64,000 nt of DNA from Stromatinia cepivora. Lineage: Eukaryota > Ascomycota > Leotiomycetes > Helotiales > Sclerotiniaceae. Position numbers and translations under genes: made by a program. Under the pieces are notes generated by a model, which saw only the letters and a list, made by a program, of their open reading frames with translations, did no database searches and had not been told where the DNA came from. Each line of letters starts with the position of its first letter. Within the stretch, counting starts at the first letter, position 1. Of the stretch, positions 22,974 through 35,955 are shown piece after piece. The stretch spans positions 310,001 to 374,000 of the forward strand of contig RCTD01000011.1 in NCBI GenBank assembly GCA_014898415.1, given 5' to 3'.

Positions 22974-25900
22974 GATATAATAAAGTATTTTTCATTGATT
23001 TTAATATTAATTCAAATATTGTTTCATTATTAATTAATATATTAATTATCTGATATAATATCGATTATTTGTAATTAGTTTTTATTAGTAATTTTTTAGA
23101 ATTATACAAAGGTAAACTATATCCTTTTCATTGAAAGAGATTTATAATATTTTATAAAGATTTCATTTCTACTTTTGAGAAAAAGAAAATCAGGATTATT
23201 ATCATAATATTTTTCAATTTATTCTATAATATAAATAATATTTCGTTGATATTATTTATATTTTTGGTATAATCAAATTGTTTCGATAAATCATCGATAA
23301 AGTTTAATTTGCTCAATTTATAAGTGATTATGAAATCATAAATTATCAGAATTTCAGTTTATTATATTTGTTTATTATTGAATTTTTTTTTCTTTATAAA
23401 GTATTGGAAATTATTGTAATTCGTTTTAATTATAATGATATATCGATTATTTATAATATAATATTGTTATTAAATAAAAGTTATATAAATAATTAAAAAC
23501 TTTTAATTATAGATGAAATATCTTTGTTTTATTGAATTGAGTTTTTTCGAGTAGAAGATAATAGAATATTATCGAAAAATAATAGAATCGTTTATATTAT
23601 CGGAAAATATTTAAGAAAGTATATATCTTAATACAAATCCAGAAATATCGATTTCGAATAAAATTCGGAATATTAGATTAAAATGTTAGAATACCGATAT
23701 AATAATGAAAACTTCTTTTAAATTATTAAAGATATTTTGAATCTTTTCTATTTATTTGAATTTCAATATAATCTTTTCTTTTTTGATATTTTGTAATAGA
23801 TTTGTTAGATTGTGAATAATTTGCGAATAAATAGTAATAAATCGATAATAGAAAATTGTAAAGTTTAAAAAAATCTGGATTTTGTAAAGAAATATTAGTA
23901 TTGATTATTCAATAATAATTTGAATTTTATTTAGTTTTATAATAATATTTTTCTTTGATATAATAAAACCTAGAAATTTTATTTTATATATATAAAAATA
24001 TATATTTTTTTAATTTAATATAAGGTTTATATTCAAATAATCTAATAAGGATTCTATAAATATTAATAATATAAATTTCTTTATTTTTAGAATAAATAAG
24101 AATATCATTTAAAGATATAATATAAATACTATCTACAAAATCAATGAATACTTGATTGATATATATCTAAAAGATAATAAAAATATTAATTAAATCGAAA
24201 AATATAATTAGATATTTAAATTATCTATAACAAATATAGAATATTATTTTTTATTTGTTGTTTTTTTGTATATATATTCGATAATATATATCTTTAAAAT
24301 CGAATTTTGTAAAAAAGATTTCTTGTTTTAAATAATTCAATAATTCATTAATCAAAAATAAAAGAATATAATTCTTTTTTGTAATTTGATTAAAGTTATA
24401 ATAATCGATATATAATTGATAATTATTATTTTTCTTTGAAATAAATATAATCGAAACTTCAACAAAGTCAATCAAATAATAAATCCAATTTTTCTTTTGG
24501 TATTTTTTGAAATACTTTTGTAGAATTATTAATTTCTTTTTTCGAAAAAGTATATATCAAATTCTATAAAGGAATAATTTTAGATTTAAAATCAATATAA
24601 TATTTTATCAAATAATGATTAAGGAATATACTATTCTTGTTTTCGAAAAAGATTTATTTATAATTCTTATATTGAGAAGATATTTGCAAAGATAATAATA
24701 TAAGAATATTTCTAATGATTGATGATAATTTAATAATTGATTGAATTTCAAATAATAAAATACAGATTTTAATCTTAATCTTTATTTCTTTGTATAATTC
24801 TTTAATTGTTATTATTTTCAAATTTTATAATATAGAATAAAAACGAAGAAAAATTAATTATTAATCGATATTTAGATTTACTATTTGAAATCAAAATAAT
24901 TTTAAAATAATATCAATCTTAAACAAATCTAAAATAACAATAATAAATTGATAAATATATATCTTTTTTTTCTTATATTTATTTATTATTTTGATAACAA
25001 ATTAATAATTATTATAAAAAGGTATATTAATCTTATTAATTGATATTAATAAAATATTTTTATCAAAATTAAAGATTTAATTTTATTCGATATATTTGTT
25101 TTATTGAATAATATTAATTTATATTTCGAAATCGATAAAATAATATATCTTTATCGAAATATTATCAATCTTGAAATTTGGTTCGATAATTAAAATAATA
25201 TATTCTTTTTGTTAAAGATTTAAAATTACTAAAACAATTAAAATTATTATTAGATCTCAATATTTCCTTAATTATTATTTTGCAAAAAATATACAAAATA
25301 ATTATAAATAAAATAATAGTTTTTATATTATCAATAAATATATAAATTGATATATTCCTTAAAATAATAATTCAATTATTAATAATAATAACATTATTAT
25401 TTTTATTTTCAGTAATCTTTCTTTAAAGTTTCTTTATCTTTTTTTTCTGTTAAAAAAGATTTGGCATATTAAGATTGTAATTATATATTGTTCTATTATT
25501 TAGATTATTTATATTGAGAAGAATTGAAAGGATAATTTGATTATATAAAAGAGTTAATTTGTTTTCAATTATAAAATGAATCAAAGATATTCATTATATA
25601 ATATATTTTATTTATATTCTTTAAATAATATATCTGTTTGATTAATTCGTTTTCATTTTTGGATTATTGAAGTAATTCCGAAATTCTTTTTGCAATATAA
25701 GAAAATAAATTTATTAAAAGATATTCTTTTTAAATATTTTCTATTTCAGATTCGATTTCTTTCTTTAAATTATCAAGATATATTATAAAACTATTTATAT
25801 TTTGTATAGATTATTATTTAATATAGATTATTTATTATATAATTAAATATTATCGATTATCTTTATTTAATATTATATTATATATATAATCCCTAAACTT

Positions 25901-26527
25901 TTTTTACAATATATTAAAATCTATTACCCATTTTCGTATCGATATCAAATTGCAAAAAATTGTTTTTGGAAGTATTAAATAATATAATTTATTTTCTTTT
26001 GATTTATTAGAAAATAATATCTATTGTCATTTCGAAATATAAATTTAACTTGAAAAAAAAGTTCTTTGTTTTTATAATAATAAAACCTTTATAAAATAAA
26101 TTTTTTTAAAATTTCGAAAATCTTCCTTAAAAAACAGAAATAGAATTAAATACTACTTCTTTATTATTAATAACTACTATCAACAGATTAATTACTTTTT
26201 TTTGTATAAAACAAATAAAAATCTCTTCAATTTATTATTAATTTTCTAATTTAAAGATTTCCAAATTTTCTTATATATTTTAAATTTTTATATTAGTTCT
26301 ATTTCAAACTATATAATAAATTAACAATTCGATACTAATACTTTATCATCATTATCATTCGAAATCCTTAATACATTTTCTCTTTTATTTTGAAAGATAT
26401 TTAAATTAATCAAAAAATTTAAAACATTTTTATTCCTATTATATTTATTCAAAAGAATATCAATAATAACTAATTGATAAATTACTTTTAAAAAAAATAA
26501 AATAAAAAAAATTATAAAAATTAGAAA

Positions 26528-26790
26528 TAACAAAGAATCAATTAATCTTTAATAAATTATAAAACTTTTTATTATTCTTTCTATAAAAGAATTTATTCTT
26601 TTTTTAAAATCAATAATAAACAATATCAAATCAACGATCCCTATCATCAATACATTATATAAAAAAAGTTTCTTCAAATCCTAAAAATAATATATTAATA
26701 TATTACTATCTTTATACTCAAATCTTAATCATAAATCGAATCCTATATAGATCCTAAAATATAACAAACATCAAATAAATAACCGTAACA
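26528..26790 (-). repeat. 5' LTR of element C
   Basis: 263 bp; pairs with 17542-17807. A third related LTR is at 34464-34732. Ends ACCGTAACA. Confidence 0.8.
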
Positions 26791-29344
26791 TTTCCTCGAT
26801 ACCTTTTCATTTCAATTAACGATATACTTTTATTTATATTCAGATTATTTTCAAATTATCTTTTCCCTTTATTTTTCAAATCTTCTTTTAGTATTAATTA
26901 TAGTTAATATTTCGAAAAAGTATTGTTTTTATAATAATGTTTTAGAGAATATTAATCTTCAGAAATTCCTTGTATGGTATAGCAATCTTCAATAATAGTC
27001 AAAAAAATCTAAACTCATATTAGAGAATTGCGAAATTAATATCCAAAAGCCGAATAAAGATAATTCTTTTATATCAAAAGATATAAATATTATAAAGCAA
27101 AATATCATTAATATATATTATAAATAGAAAAGATAAGAAAATAATTATTTATTTCGATTTTCATTTTACAAAGTTAATATATAATATTAGGTTCTATGAA
27201 TTCAGAAATGAGTAATATTGATAAATAGTTATTTAAAAATATAATAAAAGGATTATTATAATATTTCTTTAATATATCTATAAGAATTATAAAATATATA
27301 TATTTAGTTCTGTATATTAATATTTGTTTTAATTTAAATGACTTTATAATCGAATTAATAAGCGATATATAAATATAAATGATGCGAAAGAAGTTTTTAA
27401 GATATAATAATATATTTTATTATTATTTTTCCGAAATAGATTATTAATTATATAATTATAATATTTCGATACTATTTTAATTAAAGAGTTTATTTTAAGA
27501 TAAAAAAATGGTAAAGTTAATATTAGGAACAAATAATTTTATCTTTTTTCTTATTTATCATTGAATTCGGAATAGATCTATTTTTCTAATCAAAGATTAG
27601 TATTTAATAATTATAATGATTATATTTCTCTTTATTTATATCGATTATCGATTCATTAAATTGATTGATACAATCAAAAGAAAAATTGCTATTAATCATA
27701 ATTAAATATATAAAAACAATAATTAAAATAATAAATATAAAGATTTAAATAAAACAAAAGATGATGATTCTATATATAAGAATCTAAAGCTTTGAATCGA
27801 TTCAAAGATCTTTGATTGTAATAATAAAAATATAAAACTTTTTATTATGAAAATATCCATCTTTGAATTATCCAAAATTCTATTTTTAAAGAATACAATC
27901 TCTTTAAAATGAAAATCACTTTAATTTATTATAAAAAAACTGATAAAAATTCGAGCTATATATTCTTGATTTGATATATTTTAATCTTATTGATATAATA
28001 TTTATAAAACTATATTTCTTCTTCATATAAAAGTTTTATTAATTCTTTATTCTATTAATTATATCCTAATCATTATTATCAAGAATAATATAATCAAAAT
28101 AAACAGATTTATTTATATCGAATTATTTTTTATAAACAATCTATAAAACCTTATAAAAGCAATTCTAGTATATTGAAAGTCAAAGAAATTCAAAATATTA
28201 ATCTTTTAGTAAATGATATAGATATTTGATAATCTATTAATATCAAAATATAAGACCTTTCGTTATTCGACTTTTATATATTATTTTGATTAAACTATTG
28301 GATTTATATAAAAATTAATTAGCTACTATTTCTATCGAAATATTAGGAATATTATAAACAATAAAAGATTTCTATAAATATTTTATATTTTTATTAATAT
28401 CTTTTAAAAGCAATTATAATTATTATATATAATTAAATAATAAAATATAATCTTTAAACGAAAGTTTTTTGTAGATTTTATATCAAAAAAAATTAATTTA
28501 TTATCCAAAATATAATTTTAAATTAATTAACAAATATTGAGTTTCTTTATATCTTTATATATATAAATCTTATATATAATTCATATATTTCAATCGATAT
28601 ACTCGAAAAGGTTTTGAAAATCCTTCCTCCGGATTTGAAGATAATAAAACTTACAAAAAATATAAAAGACAATATAGATTCTATAATCGAACTTTATTTA
28701 AAATCTACAAAAAATATAAACAATTTTATCAATAGATTAATTCTTTATAGAAATAATATAATTGAATAATCAAAACAAAATTCCGATAAGATTATTTTGA
28801 TTATATTTATAATAAAGAATTAAAAAAATAATTCAAAAAGATTCCTATAAACGAATATATTGAATTTATTATTCATTATTAATTTCCAGAACGAATTCGA
28901 TTCCAAAAAATACTTTATAATCTTTCAAGAAATATAAACCTAAGTAATATTGTCAATCATTAAATTTATATTATTGATTTAATAATAATACTTTTTTATT
29001 GATAAAAACAAGAAATTCAATATAATAATTATTCAAATAAAAAATCTTCAAAGTTTTCTGGAAAAAAAACTTTTATATAAAAATCTCTTTTCTTTTCTTT
29101 ATAAAAAAACTTAATATATTATATATATAAAAAACAATCGAAATACTTATAAATATCGAATATAGATTTATATTACTTTATATAAAATGATAAATCATAT
29201 AAATAATTATTTGAAAAAAGTTCCGAAATTCCAAAGAATATTCTATACTTATTTTGTTTACTAATCAAAAGAACTTATTTTTAAATATTTATAATATTTC
29301 AAGAATCATATACAAATTGTATATAATATTAGCCTTCGATTTTA
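26791..29344. other. Unclassified RIP-affected AT-rich DNA
   Basis: No LTR pair, terminal repeats or recognisable transposon domain were found. Short plus-strand frames such as KGFENPSSGFEDNKTYKKYK (28602 on) read briefly but match nothing I know. Composition and stop density are those of a RIP-degraded transposon. Confidence 0.4.
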
Positions 29345-29432
29345 ATACTATCGAACAAGGTGCTAAGGATCGATATGATAACTTGAAAAAGATCAACAGT
29401 CCATCGGAAGGGTAACTTGACCAGGGCTTCGG

Positions 29433-29624
29433 TGTTACGAGGTCTTGCCTTCTAGATCACGTGGAAGCAACCCAGGTTCTCTCGAGGTAGGTTTAGGATT
29501 CGATAGTAACAGTAACTAAAATGCAATTTCGTAACTAGATAGTAGAATATACTAAATGATTGTTTGTCTTAAGCACGAAGCTCTACAGTAAGGAAATCCA
29601 TCCTGACTATATAGACCTTCGTGA
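29433..29624 (+). repeat. LTR fragment of the element B family, not RIP-mutated
   Basis: TGTTACGAGG start, then ctagatcacgtggaag, ctctcgaggtaggtttaggat and a tail with acgaagctctacagtaaggaaatccat and tatagacctt. These match the B LTR (50906-51251) in order. Homology stops at about 29624. The sequence keeps its CpG/CpA content. Confidence 0.7.
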
Positions 29625-30008
29625 AACCGATTATCATCGCTATCATCATTATCATCAGAGGAACTTTGCTGATAATGCTGATAATTAATTCTCATCACCT
29701 CTTGGCTGCCAAGACCGCTGATAATTCTGGGTCACGTAAATAGGTCCTTGTTACCGAAATAGGCTCCAAATCAACAGCCTCCACTTCCCCATCTAAAAAG
29801 CTATTCACGACTATTGGTGAAGGTATTGCTACATAGAAGTGGGCTAAAATCCCTGTTGAATAAAGAAATAAGTGGATGGATAGAATCGAAGAGCGTTTAT
29901 ATAAGGCTTACAATAGAATTTCTCCTTTGTTCATCTTTGTTCCTTCTGCACCCTGAATCCATCTCTGTCAAATCTCGTCTGCCTCTTCCCTTCGCTCTAT
30001 TGCTACTA

Positions 30009-31082
30009 TTAATTGCATCCTTCTCGCTCCTGCTTTTCTAGGAATTTCCACAATTTATCATATGAAGGATGAAGAGCGATTCGTTTGCTTGGATTATGCC
30101 ATGCCCCTGAACTGTGCAGAGATTGAACAAATTTCCATTCTAAAGCTGTTATCCGTAGCGAGCTAAATAGTGCGCCTGGTGTTTCAATCTTATATTTTCG
30201 AATGGCTTGCATAATCCGGATTATAATCTCCCTCAGAGACAGAAATTTCCCAGACGGAGCTGCTTCATTGGCCGTAACAAACAAGTTTGTTAAGTGAGGA
30301 AAGAAGGAATTGGGTCGCTCCCAACGATCAATCAATTGCTCAAACCCTTTGATATCTATTATAAGCTGTTGAATATTCTCTGTACCTAGCTCGTCCGTCC
30401 TTGCTACATGCAATACATCCCAAATTCCAGATGTACCAGATTCTGTTGTAAGACATATTATATCGCACTCCGGCCGGAAATGTATACCATCCCGGTTAAC
30501 CAATTTATGCGGGATGATTGTATGAATAGAAGTTGCAGCTTTGTTGTCCAGAAAGCTTCGCACATAGATAGTAGAGCTAGAAGCGAGGCGTATACTAAAG
30601 CAAAGGTTGTATGCCCCGATGGCTAGCTGACGAGACTCTTGGCATGTATGAACGATGGCTGGTAGTCGAAGCCTGTAAAATCGACGAGGTTTCTTAGAAG
30701 CAAAGCAATCGTATATACAAAGTCTTTGTAGGCCTTTAGATGAGACTTTCCCGACTCCATCATTTCTATCAATATAAAGTATTCTTTTCTTGTCGCAATC
30801 AGATGGCATAAACAGAAGGCCAATCGAGATGATTTGAGGAAGAGGGATCATAAGCTGCCATATTTGGCAGCGTATCTCAGGTGGGAGTTGCGGAAACAGA
30901 TGAAAAGATTGAAGTGGCTCTAGAATTCCACATCGAAGCCTCCGCATCTCCTTTTCCTTATTTTGTAATCGAACCTTGAGCCTCATTATCTCCTCATCTC
31001 TTTCTCGGACCTGAAGCTGGAGCTCCTCATTCTCTCGAGCGCAATTGATCGATAAGCATCCCTTTTTACATTCAGAATCCAT
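30009..31082 (-). CDS. 2EXR (F-box-like) domain protein
   Basis: A single uninterrupted frame of 357 residues starts at an ATG. Residues 15-50 are a charged coiled coil (ENEELQLQVRERDEEIMRLK). At about residues 60-80 FHLFPQLPPEIRCQIWQLMI is the hallmark of the 2EXR/F-box-like domain, followed by an IVHTCQESRQLA motif near residue 145. Such proteins are very numerous in filamentous ascomycetes; most have no known function, and a role in protein degradation or heterokaryon-type recognition is only suggested for some. There is no intron and no RIP. LTR fragments flank it (29433 and 31391), so it may be part of a transposon-captured segment. It is the only intact gene between 10 and 35 kb. Confidence 0.85.
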   Translation of the reverse strand: MDSECKKGCLSINCARENEELQLQVRERDEEIMRLKVRLQNKEKEMRRLRCGILEPLQSFHLFPQLPPEIRCQIWQLMIPLPQIISIGLLFMPSDCDKKRILYIDRNDGVGKVSSKGLQRLCIYDCFASKKPRRFYRLRLPAIVHTCQESRQLAIGAYNLCFSIRLASSSTIYVRSFLDNKAATSIHTIIPHKLVNRDGIHFRPECDIICLTTESGTSGIWDVLHVARTDELGTENIQQLIIDIKGFEQLIDRWERPNSFFPHLTNLFVTANEAAPSGKFLSLREIIIRIMQAIRKYKIETPGALFSSLRITALEWKFVQSLHSSGAWHNPSKRIALHPSYDKLWKFLEKQEREGCN

Positions 31083-31249
31083 GATAAGACAAATATAAAG
31101 CGGGTCGATAACGTTGGAAACTATAAAATTTTAGGTCTGTTAGAATCAGCTTGCATAATAGCGGAGAAGGGCTTTTAACAAAGAACATACAAGTAATCGT
31201 TAGTCGGTAAAGGAGTTTGATAAGAGCAATAACACTATAGTTCTTCATA

Positions 31250-31345
31250 TAGAAGTGAAATCGTTACGAACTAGGATTAATGAAAAGCTGTAGTGGTTTT
31301 TACTAAAGGTCAAGCAGGGGCTCGGTGTTGTGATTGCACGTTTCA
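31250..31345 (+). repeat. LTR fragment related to the 37655 LTR
   Basis: aggattaatgaaaagctgta then gtggtttttactaaaggtca, followed by agcaggggctc, matches aggattgatagaaaagccgt then ggtggtttctactaagggtt near 37696. Ends are not defined. Confidence 0.55.
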
Positions 31346-31390
31346 GGCAATGGTGTTGTGATAGATTCCAGCCTGCTCTATTAGGTGTAG

Positions 31391-31485
31391 TGTTACGAGG
31401 TTTGCCGTCTAGTCACGTGGAAGTGGCTAGGAACTCGAGGTAGGCGTCAAGCAGGGATTTAAATGTAACAATAGTATAATAGAAC
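31391..31485 (+). repeat. Truncated LTR fragment of the element B family
   Basis: TGTTACGAGGTTTGCCGTC, then cacgtggaag, ctcgaggtag and cgtcaagcagggatttaa match the first ~95 bp of the B LTR. It is in the same orientation as the fragment at 29433, on the other side of the 2EXR gene. Confidence 0.7.
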
Positions 31486-31486
31486 A

Positions 31487-32054
31487 CCCCCTTGCATATC
31501 CACTTTTTGTGTATTATCTATCTTTTTTTATCTTTCTTATTATGAAGCTTCGACCAAGAGGGAAATTATGGGGAATTTGGGGAGCCTAAAGTGCCTTGTA
31601 CTTTAGGAATATTGTCCTGTGATATAAGATTAGATAGGATACTGGCCCTGTGACTGAAGTAATCCTAGTGTGATAACCGTACTAGTACAATAGTCCTAGG
31701 CTTGAATCTGTCCTAGGATATTTGTCCTAGGATGAGAGGGTGTTTAGGACCATTTAGGCCATATAATCATCTAGGGCATATATATAACCATAGAAGGTAT
31801 GTCCTATATATTCTGTCCTATAAATGATATCCTACAGCAATACCACTCCTATGATCTGGGGGACCCTGGGATCTTCTTAAGGCCTAGGCCACTTGTCCTG
31901 AATGAAAATTCAAGTCAGGATTTTTTAGTCAGGACAAATTTATATCTAGGACAGGTTCCTCAGAACTCTCAGAATCTTGGGATCCTCAAAGCTATAGGAA
32001 GTTTGTCCTTACCAAAATTCTATACTAGGATAATGCACCCTATAAAATGAATTT
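31487..32054. other. Block rich in TCCTAGGA/TGTCCTA motifs
   Basis: About 550 bp of near-normal composition in which GTCCT, TCCTA and the palindromes TCCTAGGA and CCTAGG recur many times on both strands (for example 31677-31740, 31796-31860, 31905-31960). Spacing is irregular, so it is not a tandem array. No coding frame is convincing. It ends where the RIP-degraded gypsy copy begins, at about 32055. Confidence 0.6.
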
Positions 32055-34732
32055 GTACTGTATAATACAAAACACTGTTATCTACAAAAGTAATAAATAC
32101 TTAATTGATATATATTTAAAAAATAATAGGGATATTGATTAAACCGAAAAATATAATTAGATATTCGAATTATTCATAACGAATATAGAATACCATCTTC
32201 TACTCATCGCTTTTATATATATATATATATATTCTTAAAATCGAGTTTTATAAATAAAACTCTTTATTTTAAACGATTTAATAATTCATCAATTAAAAAT
32301 AAAAAAGTATAATCCTTTTTTGTAATCCGATTGAAATTATAATAATCAATATATAACCAATAATTATTATCTTTTTTAGAAATAAATATAATCAGAATTT
32401 TAATAAAATTAATCGAATAATGAATCCAACTTTTTTTTTGATATTCTTCAAAATATTCTTATAGAATTATTAATTTCTCCTTCAAAAAAATATATATCAA
32501 ATCCCAAAAAAAGTAATTCTGGATTCGAAATCAATATAATATTTTATCAAATAATAATTAAGGAATATATTATTCTTGTTTTTGAAAAAGATTTATTTAT
32601 GATCCTTATATTCAAAAAATATTTATAAAAACAATAATATAAAAATATTTCAATTCTTTAATAATGATTTAATTTCAAATAATAGAATATAGATTTTAAC
32701 TTTATTCTTTATTTTTTGATATAATTCTTTGATTATTATTATTTCTAAATTTTGTAATACAAAATGAAAATGAAGAAAAGTTGATTATTAATTGATATCT
32801 GGATTTATTATTTAAAGTCAAAATAGTTTTAATAAAATGTTTATTTTCAATAAATCCAAAATAATAATAATGAATTAATAAGTATAAATTCTTTTTTCCT
32901 TATATTTATCTATTATTTTGATAATAAATTAATAATCATTATAAAAAGATATATTAATTTTATTAGCTAATACTAATAAAATACCTTTATCAAAATTAAA
33001 GATCCAATTTTATTTGATATATTTATTTTATTGAATAATATTAATTTATATATTAGAATCAATAAAGCAATATAGCTTTATCGAAATATTATTGATCTTG
33101 AAAATTGCTTTAATAATTAAAATAGTATATTTCTTTTATTGAAAATTCAAAATCATTAAAACGATTAAAATTATTATTAGATTTCAATATTTTTCTGATT
33201 ATTACTTTACAAAAGATATATAAAATAATTATAAATAGAATAATCGTTTTTATATTATTAATAAATATATAAATTGATATATTCCTTAAAATAATAATCT
33301 AATCAATAATAATAATAATAATATTACTTTTGTTTTCAATGATCTTTTTTTAAGATTTCTTTATCTTTCTTTTCTATTAAAAAAGATATGAAATATTAAA
33401 ATCATAATTATATATTATTAATTGATAATATATTGTTTTATTATTTAAATTATTTATATTGAAAAAGATTGAAAAAAATAATTTGATTATACAAAATGAT
33501 TAATCTATTTTTGATTATAAAATAAATCGATAATATTTATTATATAATATATTTTATTTATATTCTTTAAACAATATATTTGTTTAATTAATTTATTTTT
33601 GTTTTCAAATCGTTGAAATAATTCTGAAATTCTTTTTGTAATATAAAGAAATAAATCTATCAAAAGATATTCTTTTTAAATATTCTTTATTTCAAGTTCG
33701 ATTTCTTCCTTTAAATTATTAAAATATACTATAAAATTGTTTATATTTTAAATAGATTATTATTCAATATAAATTATTTATTATATAATTAAATATTATC
33801 AATTATTTTTATTTAATATTATATTATATATATATTCCCTAAATTCTTTTTATAATATATTGAAATCCGTTATCTCATTTTTATACTAATATTAAACTAT
33901 AAAAAATTATTTTTGAAAATATTAAATAATATAATAAATAATTTATTAAAAAATAATATTTATTATTATTCCGAAATATAAATTCAATTTGAAAGAAAAA
34001 ATCTTCTACTCCTATAATAATAAAATCCTTATAAAATTAAAAATTTTGAAATTTCAGAAATCTTTTTTAAAAAACAAAAATAAAATTGAATACTATTTTA
34101 TTTCTATTAACAATTATTATTAACAAATCAATTGCTCTTTTTTATATAAAACAAACAAAAATTTCTTCAATTTATTATTAATTTTTTGATCTAAAAATTT
34201 CTTTTTTTTATATATTTTCAAATCTTTATCTTAACTTTATTTCAAATTATATAATAAATTAATAATTCAATATAAATAAATCACTATTATTTCTATTTAA
34301 AATCCTTGATATATTTTCTCTTGACTTTGAAAAATATTTGAATTAATCAAAGAATTTGGAATGCTTTTTGTCCTTATTATTTTGATTCAATAAAATATTG
34401 ATAATAATTAATTAACAAATTATTTTTAAAAAATAAAATAACAAGAATTATAAAAATTATAAATAACAAAAAATCAATTAATCCTAAAATAATAATAAAA
34501 CTTTTCATTATTCTTTTTCTTTTCTAAAATTTTTTAAATCTAATAAAAAACATTATTAGAATAATAATAAATCACTAATTATATATTATAATTTAATAAA
34601 TACAAAGATTTTGTGAAGTTTTCTAATCAAGAAATAATATATCGTTATTATTATATTTACCTTCAATAATAAAGCCATTTTCTTGTAGAGTTTCCTAATT
34701 TTATAAACAATATCCTTCTAGTAACCGTAATA
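32055..34732 (-). mobile_element. Truncated second copy of element C (C2)
   Basis: From about 32055 the sequence follows element C from about 24110 to 26790 base for base, with frequent transitions. Both contain the RT start (SKK-like), the gag region and the 5' LTR. The copy stops abruptly on the left inside reverse transcriptase, next to the TCCTAGGA block. Only the 5' third of the element remains. All frames are broken. Confidence 0.75.
34464..34732 (-). repeat. 5' LTR of C2
   Basis: 269 bp, with TAACAAAAAATCAATTAATC start and AACCGTAATA end, the same length class as the C LTRs. The middle is strongly diverged. Confidence 0.6.
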
Positions 34733-34740
34733 TTAATATT

Positions 34741-34936
34741 CATTATATAAATAATATACTCGTAAATAAAGATAATAAGTTGTTAAGAGATCTTCAAACT
34801 TTTCAAAGATTAATTTATAGATTTCTATTTATATTTATATTTAAATATAAACAATATAGTTAATATATTCTTTATTATTATATTTTATAATCTTTATAAA
34901 TTATTATTTATATAGAATATAAAGATCTAAAACTAA
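34741..34936. repeat. Dispersed ~195-bp AT-rich repeat, copy 2
   Basis: Direct-orientation partner of 9880-10074. It starts only 8 bp after the C2 LTR, so it may have been the sequence into which C2 inserted. Confidence 0.8.
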
Positions 34937-35487
34937 CGAGTTTATATATTATATTATATATATTATATTATATAATAGAAATTAAACGGATTAGAAACTT
35001 TTCTCGAAAAAGTTATATGTAATCTTCGAATTTCTTAAAATATTAATATAGATCGAGAAATAATTAAATAAGTTTAAAAAGTAAATTTGTTTAATTTTTA
35101 ATTTCATATAAAGGATAATTGGTTATTGTTATAAAGAATTGAATAAATAAATATTTTAAAGAATATATTGAAAAGGTAAAGATCACTAGATATATTGAAA
35201 TCAACTGTGTTCAGAATAACTTTTCTTATATCTACAAGTAGAGTAACAAACAGAAAGTCTGCCGACACATAACGAATTTGCATAATGGAACATTGATGTC
35301 CCCTCGCCCCCCCACAACCCTCACACATCACCACATCCTATCCTACTTCTCCCGAATCTCCAGGCATCTGAATCCAGATGTGATTCGGTTGAGAAGTAAA
35401 CAATAAATAACGCGTGTTTTGCCCTTCCTATCCCCAACCTCCCTACCCCCCGAGAAACGATGAATTACGTCGATAGCACCAGTCCTA
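34937..35487. other. Transition from AT-rich to normal composition
   Basis: AT-rich until about 35230, then balanced DNA with pyrimidine/C-rich tracts (cgcccccccacaaccctcac). No gene is supported. Confidence 0.5.
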
Positions 35488-35955
35488 TCATCGACAGGTA
35501 GTATAACCAAGTAATATACCTCTTTCGCTGTCAGTCATTTCTGCTGCGAGCTTATTTACCTTTTCCCCACCAACATCTCGAACCCAGGTATACTTCAATG
35601 CTCTCTGCGGGTGCTTGTCTGCCAAAGTGTATGGCAAGCCTTCCTCCTTGCCTTCTGTGGTTCTGCGCCTTTGAATTTTGGCAGTAAGAAACTTGATATT
35701 CTCATCTGTATCGTATTGTACTGTGCCATCAGCATTATACAGCTTAAGCTTGTTGGCTCTGTAAAATATCGACTTAAGGGATGAAGTAGTGTTTTTGGAG
35801 TATTCATGGAATATATTTTGGAACTCAGGTAAGATCTCCTCCCAGGAATGAGATAAATCCTCTCTGTAGTACCGAATAAAGTCGATTTCCTCTATACATA
35901 CTGGAATGTCGACTGGAAGGCTTAGGTTTTCTGGCATTTGGTCCTTCGTTGGCAT
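35488..35955 (-). CDS. Small hypothetical protein with helix-turn-helix-like N-terminus
   Basis: A 155-residue uninterrupted frame begins at an ATG. Residues 20-50 (EEIDFIRYYREDLSHSWEEI) look like the first helices of the Myb/homeodomain-like helix-turn-helix found in small fungal proteins, where a tryptophan follows a charged helix. SSLKSIFYRANKLKLY could be the recognition helix. The remainder is charged (KIQRRRTTEGKEEG) and shows no domain I know. A good acceptor (cctactaaattctctag) lies directly before the ATG, so an upstream exon is possible and the start is not certain. Not RIP-affected. A role in DNA binding is inferred only. Confidence 0.55.
   Translation of the reverse strand: MPTKDQMPENLSLPVDIPVCIEEIDFIRYYREDLSHSWEEILPEFQNIFHEYSKNTTSSLKSIFYRANKLKLYNADGTVQYDTDENIKFLTAKIQRRRTTEGKEEGLPYTLADKHPQRALKYTWVRDVGGEKVNKLAAEMTDSERGILLGYTTCR

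Larger units (their letters stand above)
19750..26480 (-). pseudogene. Degenerate gypsy Gag-Pol with chromodomain (element C)
   Basis: Minus strand, right to left. Reverse transcriptase at 24475-24251 shows the SKKNNNYQLYIDYYNFNQIT start (ancestral DYR.LN) and TKFDFKDIYYRI. The pol tail near 20150-19950 reads NKVILNIKNIK and KLMIPLSYKIYNIFHISLFE, the usual FHVSLL junction before a chromodomain. A chromodomain remnant follows (EEIEEYIEYKIKKIL) and ends near 19780. The pol is split by element E between 21164 and 22978. Frames are broken by many stops. Confidence 0.8.
17542..26790 (-). mobile_element. Ty3/gypsy chromodomain retrotransposon C, RIP-inactivated, contains element E
   Basis: LTRs of 266 and 263 bp lie at 17542-17807 and 26528-26790, with plus-strand ends TGAtAAAGAAT...GTAACA. 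On the minus strand a purine tract (aaaagagagattt) abuts the left LTR, so transcription ran right to left. Without E the element is about 7.4 kb. Reverse transcriptase, the pol tail and the chromodomain are all on the minus strand. About 2 kb separates the chromodomain from the 3' LTR, and a possible antisense ORF lies there. No target duplication was found (ACAAA against TTTCC), so the outer boundaries are less certain than for other elements. Confidence 0.78.
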
